64,000 bases of DNA from NCBI GenBank assembly GCA_020633205.1, contig JACKEB010000021.1, positions 181,538 through 245,537 on the forward strand, in the 5' to 3' direction. The stretch comes from Polyangiaceae bacterium (GTDB lineage: Bacteria; Myxococcota_A; Polyangia; Polyangiales; Polyangiaceae). How positions within the stretch are numbered: position 1 is the stretch's first letter; each line of letters starts with the position of its first letter. A program made the translations under genes and the position numbers. The notes under the pieces were generated by a model. The model saw only the letters and a list, made by a program, of their open reading frames with translations, made no database searches and was not told where the DNA came from. Shown piece by piece: positions 41,840 through 50,477 of the stretch.

Positions 41840-43165
41840 TCAGGCGGCAGACTGGCTGCGGCTGCTGCTGCGGGGCATCAGCGAGTCGGGAGAGGGCGCC
41901 TCGCGGATGATCTCCACCTTCACCACATGGCGCTCGTCCGCTTCGCGCACGATGAAGTCGAGTCCGAACTCGCTGACCATGGAGCCTTCTCCAGGCACGC
42001 GACCCAGGCGGTCGATGATGAAGCCGCCGAGGGAGTGGTAGTCGCCATCTTCGAACTCGACGCCCAGGTAGCGGCTCAAGTCGCCGATCGGCACACTGGC
42101 GTTTACCATCAGGCGGCCGTCGCCGAGGTCGACGATGGGTGCCTCCTCCTGGTCGTGCTCATCGCGGATGTCGCCGACGATTTCTTCGATCAAGTCTTCG
42201 AGCGTGACGATGCCGCTCATCCCGCCGAACTCGTCGATCACGATCGCCATGTGATGGCGCCCGGCGCGCATGTCCGCGAGCACGCTGGAGCACGCCTGGC
42301 CCTCAGGCACGAACGCGATGGGCTTGCGAGTCACATGCTCCACGCGGAAGTCCTCGGGGCTGTTATCCGAGAGGAAACGGATCAGGTCCTTGACGTGGAG
42401 CAAGCCCACGACGTTGTCGACGCGGTCGCGCACGACCGGGTAACGGGAGTGGCCCTTTTCGCCCACGATGCGCAGCACCTCGTCGAGGGGGCACTCAATG
42501 GGCAGCGTCGTCACTCGAGTGCGGGGAACCATCACATCCGCGGCCATCAGATCGCTGAAGTCGAGGACGTTGCGGATCATCTCCGACTGCTCATGCCCAA
42601 GCGAGCCGTTCTCCTCGCCTTCCTTGACGATGATCTCGACTTCGCTCTCCGTGACGCCCTCTTGCTGCGTCGGGCGCTCGATGCTGCCCGTCGCGATGCG
42701 GCCAAGCAGATAGAAGGGCAACGCCAGCGGTGAGATCAAGAGCTCGATGGGTCGCAGCACGCGCAACAGGTGTGGCGCGCTGCGTTCTGCAGTGCGCTCC
42801 GCGAGACCACGGAAAATCTCCGCTGGCACCCCGTACAACACCAAGGACAACAGCGTCGCGCCGAGGGTGAGCCTCGGCCCTTCGAGGGGCACCCAACGCG
42901 CAGCCAGGATCGCCGTAGCCGCGATGCCGAGCACTCGACACACGAGCCAACGCGTGCGGATCGACGAACCGTGCGCGCGATAGCGCAACAACGCTGCTCC
43001 GCGTGCTCCTCCCAGCTTCTCGGCGAGCGCTCCAATGCGGGCCGTGGTCAACGCGTTCATACCTGCGGACGCTGCGGAGAACACCGCGGCTGCGAGCGCA
43101 GGGATCAGAGTGAGAATGACGTCGACTAAACTGAGAGCCTGATGTGGTGGTGGAGCCGGGTCCAA
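41840..43165 (-). CDS. Hemolysin/CorC-family membrane protein with CBS pair
   Basis: About 441 residues if TTG 43165 is the start; the frame stays open to 43336, and the start is uncertain. Architecture: membrane domain (DUF21-like; VDVILTLIPALAAAVFSAAS, WLVCRVLGIAATAILAARWV, SPLALPFYLLGRIATG), the marker segment EVEIIVKEGEENGSLGHEQS, two CBS domains (VMVPRTRVTTLPIECPLDEV to SRYPVVRDRVDNVVGLLHVK; KPIAFVPEGQACSSVLADMR to MAIVIDEFGGMSGIVTLEDL then IEEIVGDIRDEHD) and a C-terminal CorC_HlyC domain (YHSLGGFIIDRLGRVPGEGS). Relatives take part in Mg/Co homeostasis; the 'hemolysin' name is historical. The CBS pair probably senses an adenine nucleotide. Confidence 0.88.
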   Translation of the reverse strand: MDPAPPPHQALSLVDVILTLIPALAAAVFSAASAGMNALTTARIGALAEKLGGARGAALLRYRAHGSSIRTRWLVCRVLGIAATAILAARWVPLEGPRLTLGATLLSLVLYGVPAEIFRGLAERTAERSAPHLLRVLRPIELLISPLALPFYLLGRIATGSIERPTQQEGVTESEVEIIVKEGEENGSLGHEQSEMIRNVLDFSDLMAADVMVPRTRVTTLPIECPLDEVLRIVGEKGHSRYPVVRDRVDNVVGLLHVKDLIRFLSDNSPEDFRVEHVTRKPIAFVPEGQACSSVLADMRAGRHHMAIVIDEFGGMSGIVTLEDLIEEIVGDIRDEHDQEEAPIVDLGDGRLMVNASVPIGDLSRYLGVEFEDGDYHSLGGFIIDRLGRVPGEGSMVSEFGLDFIVREADERHVVKVEIIREAPSPDSLMPRSSSRSQSAA

Positions 43166-43252
43166 CGCGCTTCCGCCCCTTTCTTCGTCCGAAAATCTAG
43201 CGGACCCCAAACGACCGACGCAACCCACGGCGGGCTCTGCCGAAGCCAGGGC

Positions 43253-43924
43253 GTGCCTGAACCCGCCACCCGTCCCCCTCATGCCAGTCCAAGAGCCCGC
43301 GAGTCGGACCACCGAACGGTCCCGGCTCGAGGGCAAAAGCGCAATGACTCCGCCAGCTTTGCCGCGCTGCTCAGGGCAGGCTCCGAACCTCTACTCAGCT
43401 CGCCTCGGGGCAGTAGCCCCCACGCAAAAAAATCCGGCGCCGCGAGCCATGAAAGCGCGCTTCCCGCAGCGACCGCTGAGCGCGACGCCCAGGAGCGCTT
43501 CGATGCGCGCGGTTTGGCCACGCTCGACGCGGGCGAAGAAGCTCCCCGGCGTGAGTCGAGGCAACCTGCTCTTGAACCCCCGCTGCGCGACCCGCTCGAG
43601 AGGAGCCTCGCCCAGGCGTACCCCATCAGCTTCGGCGCGCCTCCCCCAAACCCCGAAACCCCACGGAACCTTCTTCAGCTCGATCCAAACCTCGCGGAAA
43701 TGATCCGCAGGGTCGCTTGGGGCAAGAGCGATGGACGCAGCACCCTGCGCCTCGAGCTCGGAGGGAGCATGCGGGGCGCGGTGTTGTTACTTGGTGCTGA
43801 GGGGGGACAGGTCAGCGTGAGCCTGGAGTTGCCTGGCGGTGAGGATGCCGACGCCTGGCAAGCGCGCCTACGTCAACGCCTAGAGGCGCGGGGCCTCAAC
43901 CTGGAAGCGCTAGAGGTGAGCTGA
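43253..43924 (+). CDS. Pro/Ser-rich protein with FliK C-terminal-like domain
   Basis: 223 residues from GTG 43253; an ATG at 43142 would overlap the upstream region of the divergent CorC-family gene. Most of the protein (to about residue 150) is low-complexity, rich in Arg, Ser, Pro and Ala. The last 75 residues (STLRLELGGSMRGAVLLLGA, EGGQVSVSLELPGGEDADAW, RLRQRLEARGLNLEALEVS) follow the pattern of FliK/HrpP-type hook- or needle-length regulators ('LRLxPxxLGxVxVxLxxxxGxVxVxF...L..RL...GL....V.V'). No flagellar or type III secretion genes are in the window, so the assignment is tentative. Its 3' end overlaps truB by 29 bases. Confidence 0.6.
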   Translation: MPEPATRPPHASPRARESDHRTVPARGQKRNDSASFAALLRAGSEPLLSSPRGSSPHAKKSGAASHESALPAATAERDAQERFDARGLATLDAGEEAPRRESRQPALEPPLRDPLERSLAQAYPISFGAPPPNPETPRNLLQLDPNLAEMIRRVAWGKSDGRSTLRLELGGSMRGAVLLLGAEGGQVSVSLELPGGEDADAWQARLRQRLEARGLNLEALEVS

Positions 43925-44828
43925 GTTCGCCGCAGAGCTCCGGATTGAAGCCTCTTACCACGCGGAAAAGCTCTCCTTCGGCGCGCCCAAGGGCGACCAA
44001 GCGCGAAGCGTGATACCACGCCACCGGCGGCTCGCTGGCACTGGGTGTTTCTGGGTGCAGGGGTGGGGGAGAGGTGAAACAGGTGCCATCGAGGCGTTTA
44101 CCGCAAGCGGCCCGGGCGTTGCCTTCCTCGTTCAGCTCGGCGACGGGCAAGCTACGCCGAGCGGCTTCGGAGACGCTCAACAGCGCCGGCGGCTCCTCCG
44201 GCGGCCAGCCCACCGCCTCCTCAATCCCGAACGGCCCGCTTGCGAGGCGCCGCAGCTCCGTCAAGTAGCCGGCGGTGTCGAGCCGCTGCGCGAGATCGCG
44301 CGCCAAGGCGCGCACGTAGTAGCCCTTCGACACCGTCAGTCTGAGCTCCAGCTCCCGCTCGTCTGCGCTCAGTAGCTCCAGCTCCTGAACGCTGACGTTT
44401 CGTGGTGGGAGTTCCGGAGCCTCGCCCTTGCGGGTGAGGTCATACGCGCGCTGACCATCGACCTTGATAGCGCTCACGCTCGGCGGAACCTGGCTCGTGC
44501 GCAGCTTTTCCTCGGCCAACGCCGCAGACACTTGCTCCTCAGTTGGCTGCGCATAACGCACCTCACGCAGCGTCCCCTGGGCGTCCAAGGTGTCACTCTC
44601 AGCGCCGAGGCGCATGCGAGTTTGATAGCGCTTGCTCGCCAAGGTCAGCCACGATGACAGCTTCGTGGCCTCGCCGACGAGCACCAACAGAACACCACTC
44701 GCAAGCGGGTCCAGGGTGCCAGCGTGACCTACGGCGCGCGTCTTGAACACTCGCCGCGCGCGCGCGACTACGTCGTGGGAGGTGGGCCCAGTTGGCTTGT
44801 CGACGATCAGCACCCCGTGCGGTGACAT
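43896..44828 (-). CDS. truB: tRNA pseudouridine(55) synthase
   Basis: 310 residues. It isomerises U55 in the T-loop of tRNA. The catalytic motif is complete: RAVGHAGTLDPLASGVL with the nucleophile Asp. Further motifs: MSPHGVLIVDKPTGPTSHDV, KRYQTRMRLGAESDTLDAQG, QVPPSVSAIKVDGQRAYDLT and SKGYYVRALARDLAQRL. The C-terminal part (TCFTSPPPLHPETPSASEPP) is non-conserved. It is usually near rbfA/infB; here it stands alone and converges with the FliK-C-like gene. Confidence 0.97.
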   Translation of the reverse strand: MSPHGVLIVDKPTGPTSHDVVARARRVFKTRAVGHAGTLDPLASGVLLVLVGEATKLSSWLTLASKRYQTRMRLGAESDTLDAQGTLREVRYAQPTEEQVSAALAEEKLRTSQVPPSVSAIKVDGQRAYDLTRKGEAPELPPRNVSVQELELLSADERELELRLTVSKGYYVRALARDLAQRLDTAGYLTELRRLASGPFGIEEAVGWPPEEPPALLSVSEAARRSLPVAELNEEGNARAACGKRLDGTCFTSPPPLHPETPSASEPPVAWYHASRLVALGRAEGELFRVVRGFNPELCGELSSPLALPG

Positions 44829-45528
44829 ATGCAGCGCCTATAGCGCGCCAGTCCGGCTCTGCGGCCAACAATGCTGTCAGCTGGCAGAGAACACCCAGGT
44901 TGGGCGCATTCAGGCCTAAACACTGCAACCAAACAAGCGTCCGGTGCGTGCGTCCAACACCCGGCGTCGTGGCCGCGCTCCCAGCCATTCTTGGCTGCGA
45001 TCGTCGCTCGCGTCGGAACGCTCGCTCGACGGTGATGGGCAGTCGCTCCCTGGAGCGGCGCTGTTGTCGCTGGTCCAGTCGTCGAGTTTGGTCTCGCCGC
45101 ACCCCCTCGTTCAGTTTCCTCCGGGATCCGGTCTTGGGGGCGCTCCACGCGGACGGCCAGCGTGCGAGAGTGTGCGCAGACCGACCACAAACCTTGAAAG
45201 CATACCGCGAATATGGGTGCACGCACAACGCGCGCTCGGTACCCTATATGCTTGAGACCGGGTCGATTTAAGGCCTGTCCAGTTTTGCTGGTTGGGTGAC
45301 CTGGTCATCACGCTTTACGACCCAGCCGGCGCAGTTTCCCAGCCGGCGCAGTTTCCCAGCCGGCGCAGTTTCCCAGCCGGCGGGAAGAACCGCTCCTCGC
45401 GCCTCAATCCGCGAGGATAAGACTGGATCAATTCGTCGCAGGCCGTTCGACACGGTTAAGTCACCCTGGCGAGCGGCCGCAGCAAGTAACCGCATCAACC
45501 CACACTAGGTAAGTCAGCTTCCAAACCT
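44829..45528. other. Divergent intergenic region of 700 bases with 17-base repeats
   Basis: Between truB (minus) and a Ser/Thr kinase gene (plus). No credible gene: short open frames are not supported by any protein feature. It contains the perfect 17-base tandem repeat at 45323-45381, about 150-200 bases before the kinase start. Confidence 0.45.
45323..45381 (+). repeat. 17-base perfect tandem repeat upstream of the kinase gene
   Basis: Three exact copies of CAGCCGGCGCAGTTTCC (45323-45339, 45340-45356, 45357-45373) and a partial fourth (CAGCCGGC). Confidence 0.95.
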
Positions 45529-48165
45529 ATGGGTCACCCGCGCCCTTCCCAGCCTCCCTCCACTGGTCCTGAGCCGCGCGATCGCTCGGTTGAGGTCGGT
45601 GTTCGAGGCGTGGGTGTGCGTCTGGACGGTGCTGGCATCGGGGAACGCGAAAGTGTCGCTGGGGGTTACTCTGTAGTTTCACCCGATCGTGGCGCGCACG
45701 CGGCAGCATCGCCTCGATCTGTGGCGCGTCAGTCGGTCGATTATGACCGGCTAGGCGAGTACCAGCTGCTCGAGCGGCTTGGGGTCGGCGGCATGGCGGA
45801 AGTCTACGTCGCGACTCGTTCGGGGCCCCACGGGTTCGTCAAGCGCGTTGCTCTGAAGTGCATGTTGCCGGAGCTCCTTCAGGACACGCGTTTCGTGGAG
45901 ATGTTCTGCGATGAAGCCCGCGTCATGGCTTCGTTGCACCACCCGAACTTGGTTCAGGTCCTGGATTTTGGGGAAGTGGACGGACGCCTCTTCATGGCGC
46001 TCGAGTACGTCGACGGCCTGTCCTGCGCGAAGCTCTTGAGGGCAGTGGCCGCCAAGGGGAAGCGGTTTCCACACGGAGCCGCCCTGTATATTGCGGGCGA
46101 GGTCTTGAGCGGTCTCGCCTACGCTCATGAGCACTGTGACGAACAAGGTCGGATGCTCGGTCTCGTGCATCGAGATGTGTCGCCCGGCAACATCCTGATC
46201 GGGCGAACCGGCGAAGTGAAGCTCACTGACTTCGGCATCTTGAAGAGCGAAGTGCTTGATCGTCGCACGTTGCCAGGGGAGCTCAAGGGCAAGCTTGGCT
46301 ACATGAGCCCGGAGCAAGTCATCGGTGGGGAGGTCGACGCTCGCAGTGACCTGTTCACTCTCGGGATTGTCCTCGCGGAAATGTTACTGGCGCGACCGCT
46401 CTTCCCTGGACGGAACGAGTTGGACGTGCTGAGTCGAATCTACGACGGTGATCTAGGGGTGCTTGAGCGCCACGGCTCCGCGCTGCCTCCGGTGTTGCAT
46501 GAGCTACTGCGGCGCGCCCTAGCGCGGGATCCGCGGGATCGCTTCGCGGGCGCCCGGGAGTTCCGGGAGGAAGTGCACGCGGCGATGGCGCGGCTTGGGT
46601 TGGCGCCGAACGACACCGTTCTCCTGCCCTGGCTCCATGAGGCGCGGGTGCTACCGAACCAGAGTGGAACGAGGCCCCGCGTGTCAGCGGACGCAGCTCG
46701 TGTTCCTCGCCCGCGGCTGCCGAACCCAGAACCACTCGACCCCGATCGCACTCCCCTGGAGTTCGATCCGTTGGCGCCGGCCCCGATGGCGCAGCCTGAA
46801 GCGGAGAGCGCGCAGATTGCGCCTAGTGGGCCACGCAGCGCCGGGCCGCCAGAATCAGGTCCCCGCCCGAGCTTCCGTCCCGTCGCTCCGTCGCTCCCAC
46901 CACGGGCGCGGCGTCAGCAGTTCGGGGAGCGGGAGGCTCGCTTGCCACCACCGCCCCCGCCAAGCTCTCGTCGCGAGTCGGCACGGCCGACGCTGCCTGT
47001 TGGCGCCCTGGCGCGCGTGCGCCGCGAGCTCGCGGCCAGCTCCGAAATGACTCCGCCGTCCTCCAGCGCGCCGCGAAGTCAGCAACAGGTGTCTGCGGCA
47101 CTCGCCCGGTCACGTACTGCACCTCCACCGTCGGGAGCTTCTCGGCCGCGTCCGCCGCGTCCAGTGAGCGGCGCGGGGCCGCTTCGTTTCAACGCCGCCT
47201 CGAAGAGTCCGGAGCTGCGCTTGGCGCGGCCTGGGGAGCTTCCGGTCGGACCGTTGAGTCTGCCGCAGTTGCTCGGTATGGCGGCTACGGGTCACATTCC
47301 GCGCGGCAGCCGTGTCGCGTTCGATGGCGGTGCGTTTTCTCCCGTGGAAGCGCAGCCCCTGCTCGGCCGTATCGTTGGCCGGCGTGAGTACCGCCTGGAG
47401 CCGCCCCACGTGGCGCCAACCTGGTCAATCGAGATCTCTGGTGCGTCGTTACTACCTCGGCTGTTCGAGATCGCCGCGTTACGTGCCTCCGGCCTGGTCG
47501 AACTCAAGGACTCAGCCTCGCTCTCGCCACGAATCAAGCACATCTACTTCAAGCAAGGCAGAGCGGTTTGTGTGCTTGGAAACGCTCAGCGAGAGCTGCT
47601 CGGCGCGCGTCTCGTCGCACAGGGGGACATACGCCCGGAGATTCTGGAGCAAGCGCTCGTGCGCTCCGCCCAGAGCGGCCGACGCTTGGGCGAGGAACTC
47701 GTGCTGATGAACGCGGTGCGACCACCAATCCTGCTCAGGGCCGTGTCGCTTCAAGTGGAAGAACGGCTGCTCGACGGGGTGCGTTGGAGGAGCGGACACG
47801 CGGCGTTCTATGCCGGTACGCCCTTGTCTCCCGACCTGGTTGGCCAAGCGCCCGATGAATCCGTCTGGCTGCGGGTCGTGCGGGAGTGCTTCTCGCTTCA
47901 GGAGATCCAGGGGCTCCTCGCGCCTTGGTTGGATTGCGCGGTCGAGCGCAGCCACCACGCGGGCGCGGAGCAGTTGCTTCGCCAAACGCACGCCCCGGAA
48001 GCGCTCGTGCTCGAATTCACCGACGCCGCGTCGACATTGCGCCAACTGTTCCAGAGCTTGGCCCAGGATGGCGTGGCTCGTGGCGAAGAGGCGGTGCGGT
48101 CGGTGTTCCTGGGGCTCGTCAGCGGATGGTTGAGACTCGCCGGACAGCGCGCGTTCGAGTTGTGA
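45529..48165 (+). CDS. Ser/Thr protein kinase with GYF_2-like and PATAN/DUF4388 C-terminal domains
   Basis: 878 residues. Residues about 78-352 are a Hanks-type kinase: VGGMAEVYV glycine loop, Lys110 (RVALK), Glu in FCDEARVMASL, catalytic HRDVSPGN (Asp216, Asn221), DFG (Asp234), and LGYMSPEQV. A Pro/Arg/Ser-rich linker (about 370-550) follows. Then LPVGPLSLPQLLGMAATGHI leading to SRVAFDGGAFSPVEA (about 560-600), which resembles a GYF_2 domain, and WSIEISGASLLPRLFEIAAL leading to HIYFKQGRAVCVLGNAQREL (about 625-720), a PATAN/DUF4388-type domain. There is no transmembrane helix. So a cytoplasmic kinase with two binding modules that probably link it to other signalling proteins. The ATG at 45529 has no clear Shine-Dalgarno. 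Confidence 0.92.
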   Translation: MGHPRPSQPPSTGPEPRDRSVEVGVRGVGVRLDGAGIGERESVAGGYSVVSPDRGAHAAASPRSVARQSVDYDRLGEYQLLERLGVGGMAEVYVATRSGPHGFVKRVALKCMLPELLQDTRFVEMFCDEARVMASLHHPNLVQVLDFGEVDGRLFMALEYVDGLSCAKLLRAVAAKGKRFPHGAALYIAGEVLSGLAYAHEHCDEQGRMLGLVHRDVSPGNILIGRTGEVKLTDFGILKSEVLDRRTLPGELKGKLGYMSPEQVIGGEVDARSDLFTLGIVLAEMLLARPLFPGRNELDVLSRIYDGDLGVLERHGSALPPVLHELLRRALARDPRDRFAGAREFREEVHAAMARLGLAPNDTVLLPWLHEARVLPNQSGTRPRVSADAARVPRPRLPNPEPLDPDRTPLEFDPLAPAPMAQPEAESAQIAPSGPRSAGPPESGPRPSFRPVAPSLPPRARRQQFGEREARLPPPPPPSSRRESARPTLPVGALARVRRELAASSEMTPPSSSAPRSQQQVSAALARSRTAPPPSGASRPRPPRPVSGAGPLRFNAASKSPELRLARPGELPVGPLSLPQLLGMAATGHIPRGSRVAFDGGAFSPVEAQPLLGRIVGRREYRLEPPHVAPTWSIEISGASLLPRLFEIAALRASGLVELKDSASLSPRIKHIYFKQGRAVCVLGNAQRELLGARLVAQGDIRPEILEQALVRSAQSGRRLGEELVLMNAVRPPILLRAVSLQVEERLLDGVRWRSGHAAFYAGTPLSPDLVGQAPDESVWLRVVRECFSLQEIQGLLAPWLDCAVERSHHAGAEQLLRQTHAPEALVLEFTDAASTLRQLFQSLAQDGVARGEEAVRSVFLGLVSGWLRLAGQRAFEL

Positions 48166-48211
48166 AGAAGCAACGCGGGTTCGCGCGCGGCTCGGAGCGG
48201 CGCCGGTGCGC

Positions 48212-49894
48212 TCAGCCCTGACTATCGCGACGTGAGCGCGGCGCCTCTTGAGGACTCAGTGTGCGCACGCTGGCTGCGTCCATGGGGCAACGCTCGACCA
48301 ACAGATCGCGCAGTTGATTGATGTCGAGTGGCTTGTGCAGGGTTGGGCAACCGGAGCTGCGTAGGTAGCCTGCTTGAGAGGAGGTCAGCGCGCCTCCGGT
48401 GATGAAGACGAACCGCGCGGCAACGTCTGGGCGCCGCTCGGCCACTCGGGCATGGAGTTCGTCGCCATTACTGCCGGGCAGGAAGATATCGCAAAGCACC
48501 AGGTCAGGCATGAACGACGGATCGAGCAGCGCGATCTCCGCTTCCGATGCGCTGCTAGCGGTGCGGATGCTGTGGGGCTTGAGGGCTCGCCGCATCGTGC
48601 GCGTGAAGACGTCATCGTCGTCAACCACCAGCACTTCGGCTCGCCGCACTACGCGCACTGGCGAACTGTCAGGGACTTGGAAGACGCCACTGTCCGCGCT
48701 TGCAGAAGGTAGCAGTAGGGTGAGGATGACCGGATACCCGCGAGTTGTGCGCACCTCGAGGTGACCTGCGAGCTCTCGCACGACGTCGTGAACCACGCGT
48801 AGCTTTTGCAGCCACGCTCGGTGCTCTCCCGAGGCGAGGCTGCGCTGCTCCTCAAGGGACAGGCGCGAGCCGTTGTCCCCAACGCTGAACGCCACGCCGC
48901 TCGGGGTGTTGCTGACGGAGACTTGGAGCTTTCCGCCGCCTCCAGCGCAACGCTCGGCGGCGTTCGTGAGCAGGGCCAGCGCGGCTTCTCTTAGGTCGTG
49001 ACGCCGCCCGACGACCTCACAGGCTTCGGAGAGGCTCGTGTCGCACACCACCCCCGCGCGCTCAAGGTGTGGGCGGCGCTCCGCTAGAACATCCCTGACG
49101 AGCTCGCTCAGGTCGAGCAGCTCGAGTGGGTTCTCGCGCTTGGCGCTGCCGCTGCCGAGCTGGCCGACGACCTGTCTCAGTCGGTTCATTACCGCGTGGA
49201 TATCACGGGTCAGGTCCTCGAGCTCCGCGAGGCCCGCACCAAGCACGGTGTCAGCGGAGCCTGCCAGGGTCGCGAGCTCGCTGACGAGACGGGTCTGTTC
49301 CTCGAGCTGAAGCGATAGCGCCCCTACGGGGCCGCGGAGCTCGTGGGCGATTTGCGCGCTGACGAGGGAACCGCTACTGCCGCTCTGGGGACGCGCGGCA
49401 CGCGCGTTGGCGGTGTCGCGCGCGATTGCCAAGCCGAGGACGTTGGCAACACCTCGGGCGAAGTCGACGCCTTCTTCGTCGATGGTAGTACCTTGCGGAA
49501 ACAACGCGACGAGCACTGCCAGGCGCTCCCGACGGTGCATCACTGGAACCGCGATCACCGCCTGGAAGCCCTGGCTGGTCAGCTCGCCGCTGCTCTCGAG
49601 CTTGGCGAGGGGCGAGCGCACATCGTGAAGTGCTGCGGCTCGGCGTGAAGCCAGCACCCTTTCGGCGATATGGGTGAGTACCGAGCGTGCTCCATTCGAC
49701 GCACGGAAGCCCCGTTCGCTAGCAAAACGTGGACGTTCGTCATCCACCTCGAAAGCAACGCCCGCAGGGCTGCCGAGCCCAGTGAGCAGGACGCTCAGGG
49801 TGTCTGACAGGAGACCGCCGGCGGACTCCGAGGCGAGTCGCACGGCTAGGCCGGAGAGAAGATTGAGGCGCTTGAGGCGTTGGGCGTCATTCAT
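48212..49894 (-). CDS. Hybrid histidine kinase-like protein: GAF, HisKA, degenerate ATPase, receiver
   Basis: 560 residues, no membrane segments. Residues about 10-160 look like a GAF sensor domain. HisKA follows with phosphoacceptor His184 (SAQIAHELRGPVGALSL). The ATPase part (about 300-410) keeps an N-box (ALLTNAAERC) and DNG, but the usual DxGxG is DNGSR and the GLGLA lid is replaced by HRAWLQKLRVVHDVVRELAG, so ATP use is doubtful. A receiver domain closes the protein (EVLVVDDDDVFTRTMRRALK; DLVLCDIFLPG phospho-Asp; HKPLD Lys). It could act as a phosphotransfer adaptor instead of an autokinase (inference). An 18-base repeat lies about 175-245 bases upstream. Confidence 0.88.
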   Translation of the reverse strand: MNDAQRLKRLNLLSGLAVRLASESAGGLLSDTLSVLLTGLGSPAGVAFEVDDERPRFASERGFRASNGARSVLTHIAERVLASRRAAALHDVRSPLAKLESSGELTSQGFQAVIAVPVMHRRERLAVLVALFPQGTTIDEEGVDFARGVANVLGLAIARDTANARAARPQSGSSGSLVSAQIAHELRGPVGALSLQLEEQTRLVSELATLAGSADTVLGAGLAELEDLTRDIHAVMNRLRQVVGQLGSGSAKRENPLELLDLSELVRDVLAERRPHLERAGVVCDTSLSEACEVVGRRHDLREAALALLTNAAERCAGGGGKLQVSVSNTPSGVAFSVGDNGSRLSLEEQRSLASGEHRAWLQKLRVVHDVVRELAGHLEVRTTRGYPVILTLLLPSASADSGVFQVPDSSPVRVVRRAEVLVVDDDDVFTRTMRRALKPHSIRTASSASEAEIALLDPSFMPDLVLCDIFLPGSNGDELHARVAERRPDVAARFVFITGGALTSSQAGYLRSSGCPTLHKPLDINQLRDLLVERCPMDAASVRTLSPQEAPRSRRDSQG

Positions 49895-50477
49895 TGAAAC
49901 AATTCGACCCTTGAGTATCCGCGATCTGCCTCGTTCAAGCCACCCGATGCCAGCGCTTCTCGGAGATCACTCCCACGCTGTCCACCAATGTGTGTGTGAC
50001 TCAGCGCCGCGCGCGGAAACATTGTGCTGTTCGAGTCGTGCTGGTTCGGCCGCGTTGGTTCATTCAAGCGTCTCCAACCGCAGTCGCGTCTCCAACCGCA
50101 GTCGCGTCTCCAACCGCAGTCGCGTCTCCAACCGCAGTCGCAGTCCACGCTCTTCACTGTACCGTCGCCGTGGGTGTTTCCCTGGTTTCATCCGCGCGCG
50201 GCTTTTGCGTCGGTCTGTTCCGCTGCTTTCCCCGGAAGCTGGGCACGCGGTTGGAGGTCGCGGGCGCGTTTCTCGCGCCACCGCAGAAAGCCCGGCGGAA
50301 AATCGACGTTGCGAGCTCTGACCCGGCGGCGGTTGGTGCGGCTTTGTAGCCCTCCATTGCTTGCAAGTACTGAGACGTACGTGCGTCGCCGTGTGTTGGT
50401 GGCTAGCTCACAACCGTGGGGGGCCGTGTTGGTGTACCAGCTCGCCACATCCGACACGGACCACAACGCAACGGCGA
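49895..50477. other. Intergenic region of 583 bases with 18-base repeats
   Basis: Between the 3' end of the GNAT gene and the start of the histidine kinase-like gene, both minus. No gene seen. It holds four perfect 18-base repeats at 50068-50139 and should contain the kinase promoter. Confidence 0.45.
50068..50139 (-). repeat. 18-base perfect tandem repeat upstream of the histidine kinase gene
   Basis: Four exact copies of GCGTCTCCAACCGCAGTC on the plus strand (50068-50085, 50086-50103, 50104-50121, 50122-50139). Confidence 0.96.

Noticed and set aside
41606..42733. Plus-strand frame of 375 codons opposite the CorC-family gene
   Set aside because: Antisense shadow; the minus strand carries clear CBS and CorC_HlyC motifs.
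50068..50139. Possible CRISPR array (four identical repeats)
   Set aside because: Units are only 18 bases and abut directly with no spacers; no cas genes are present.
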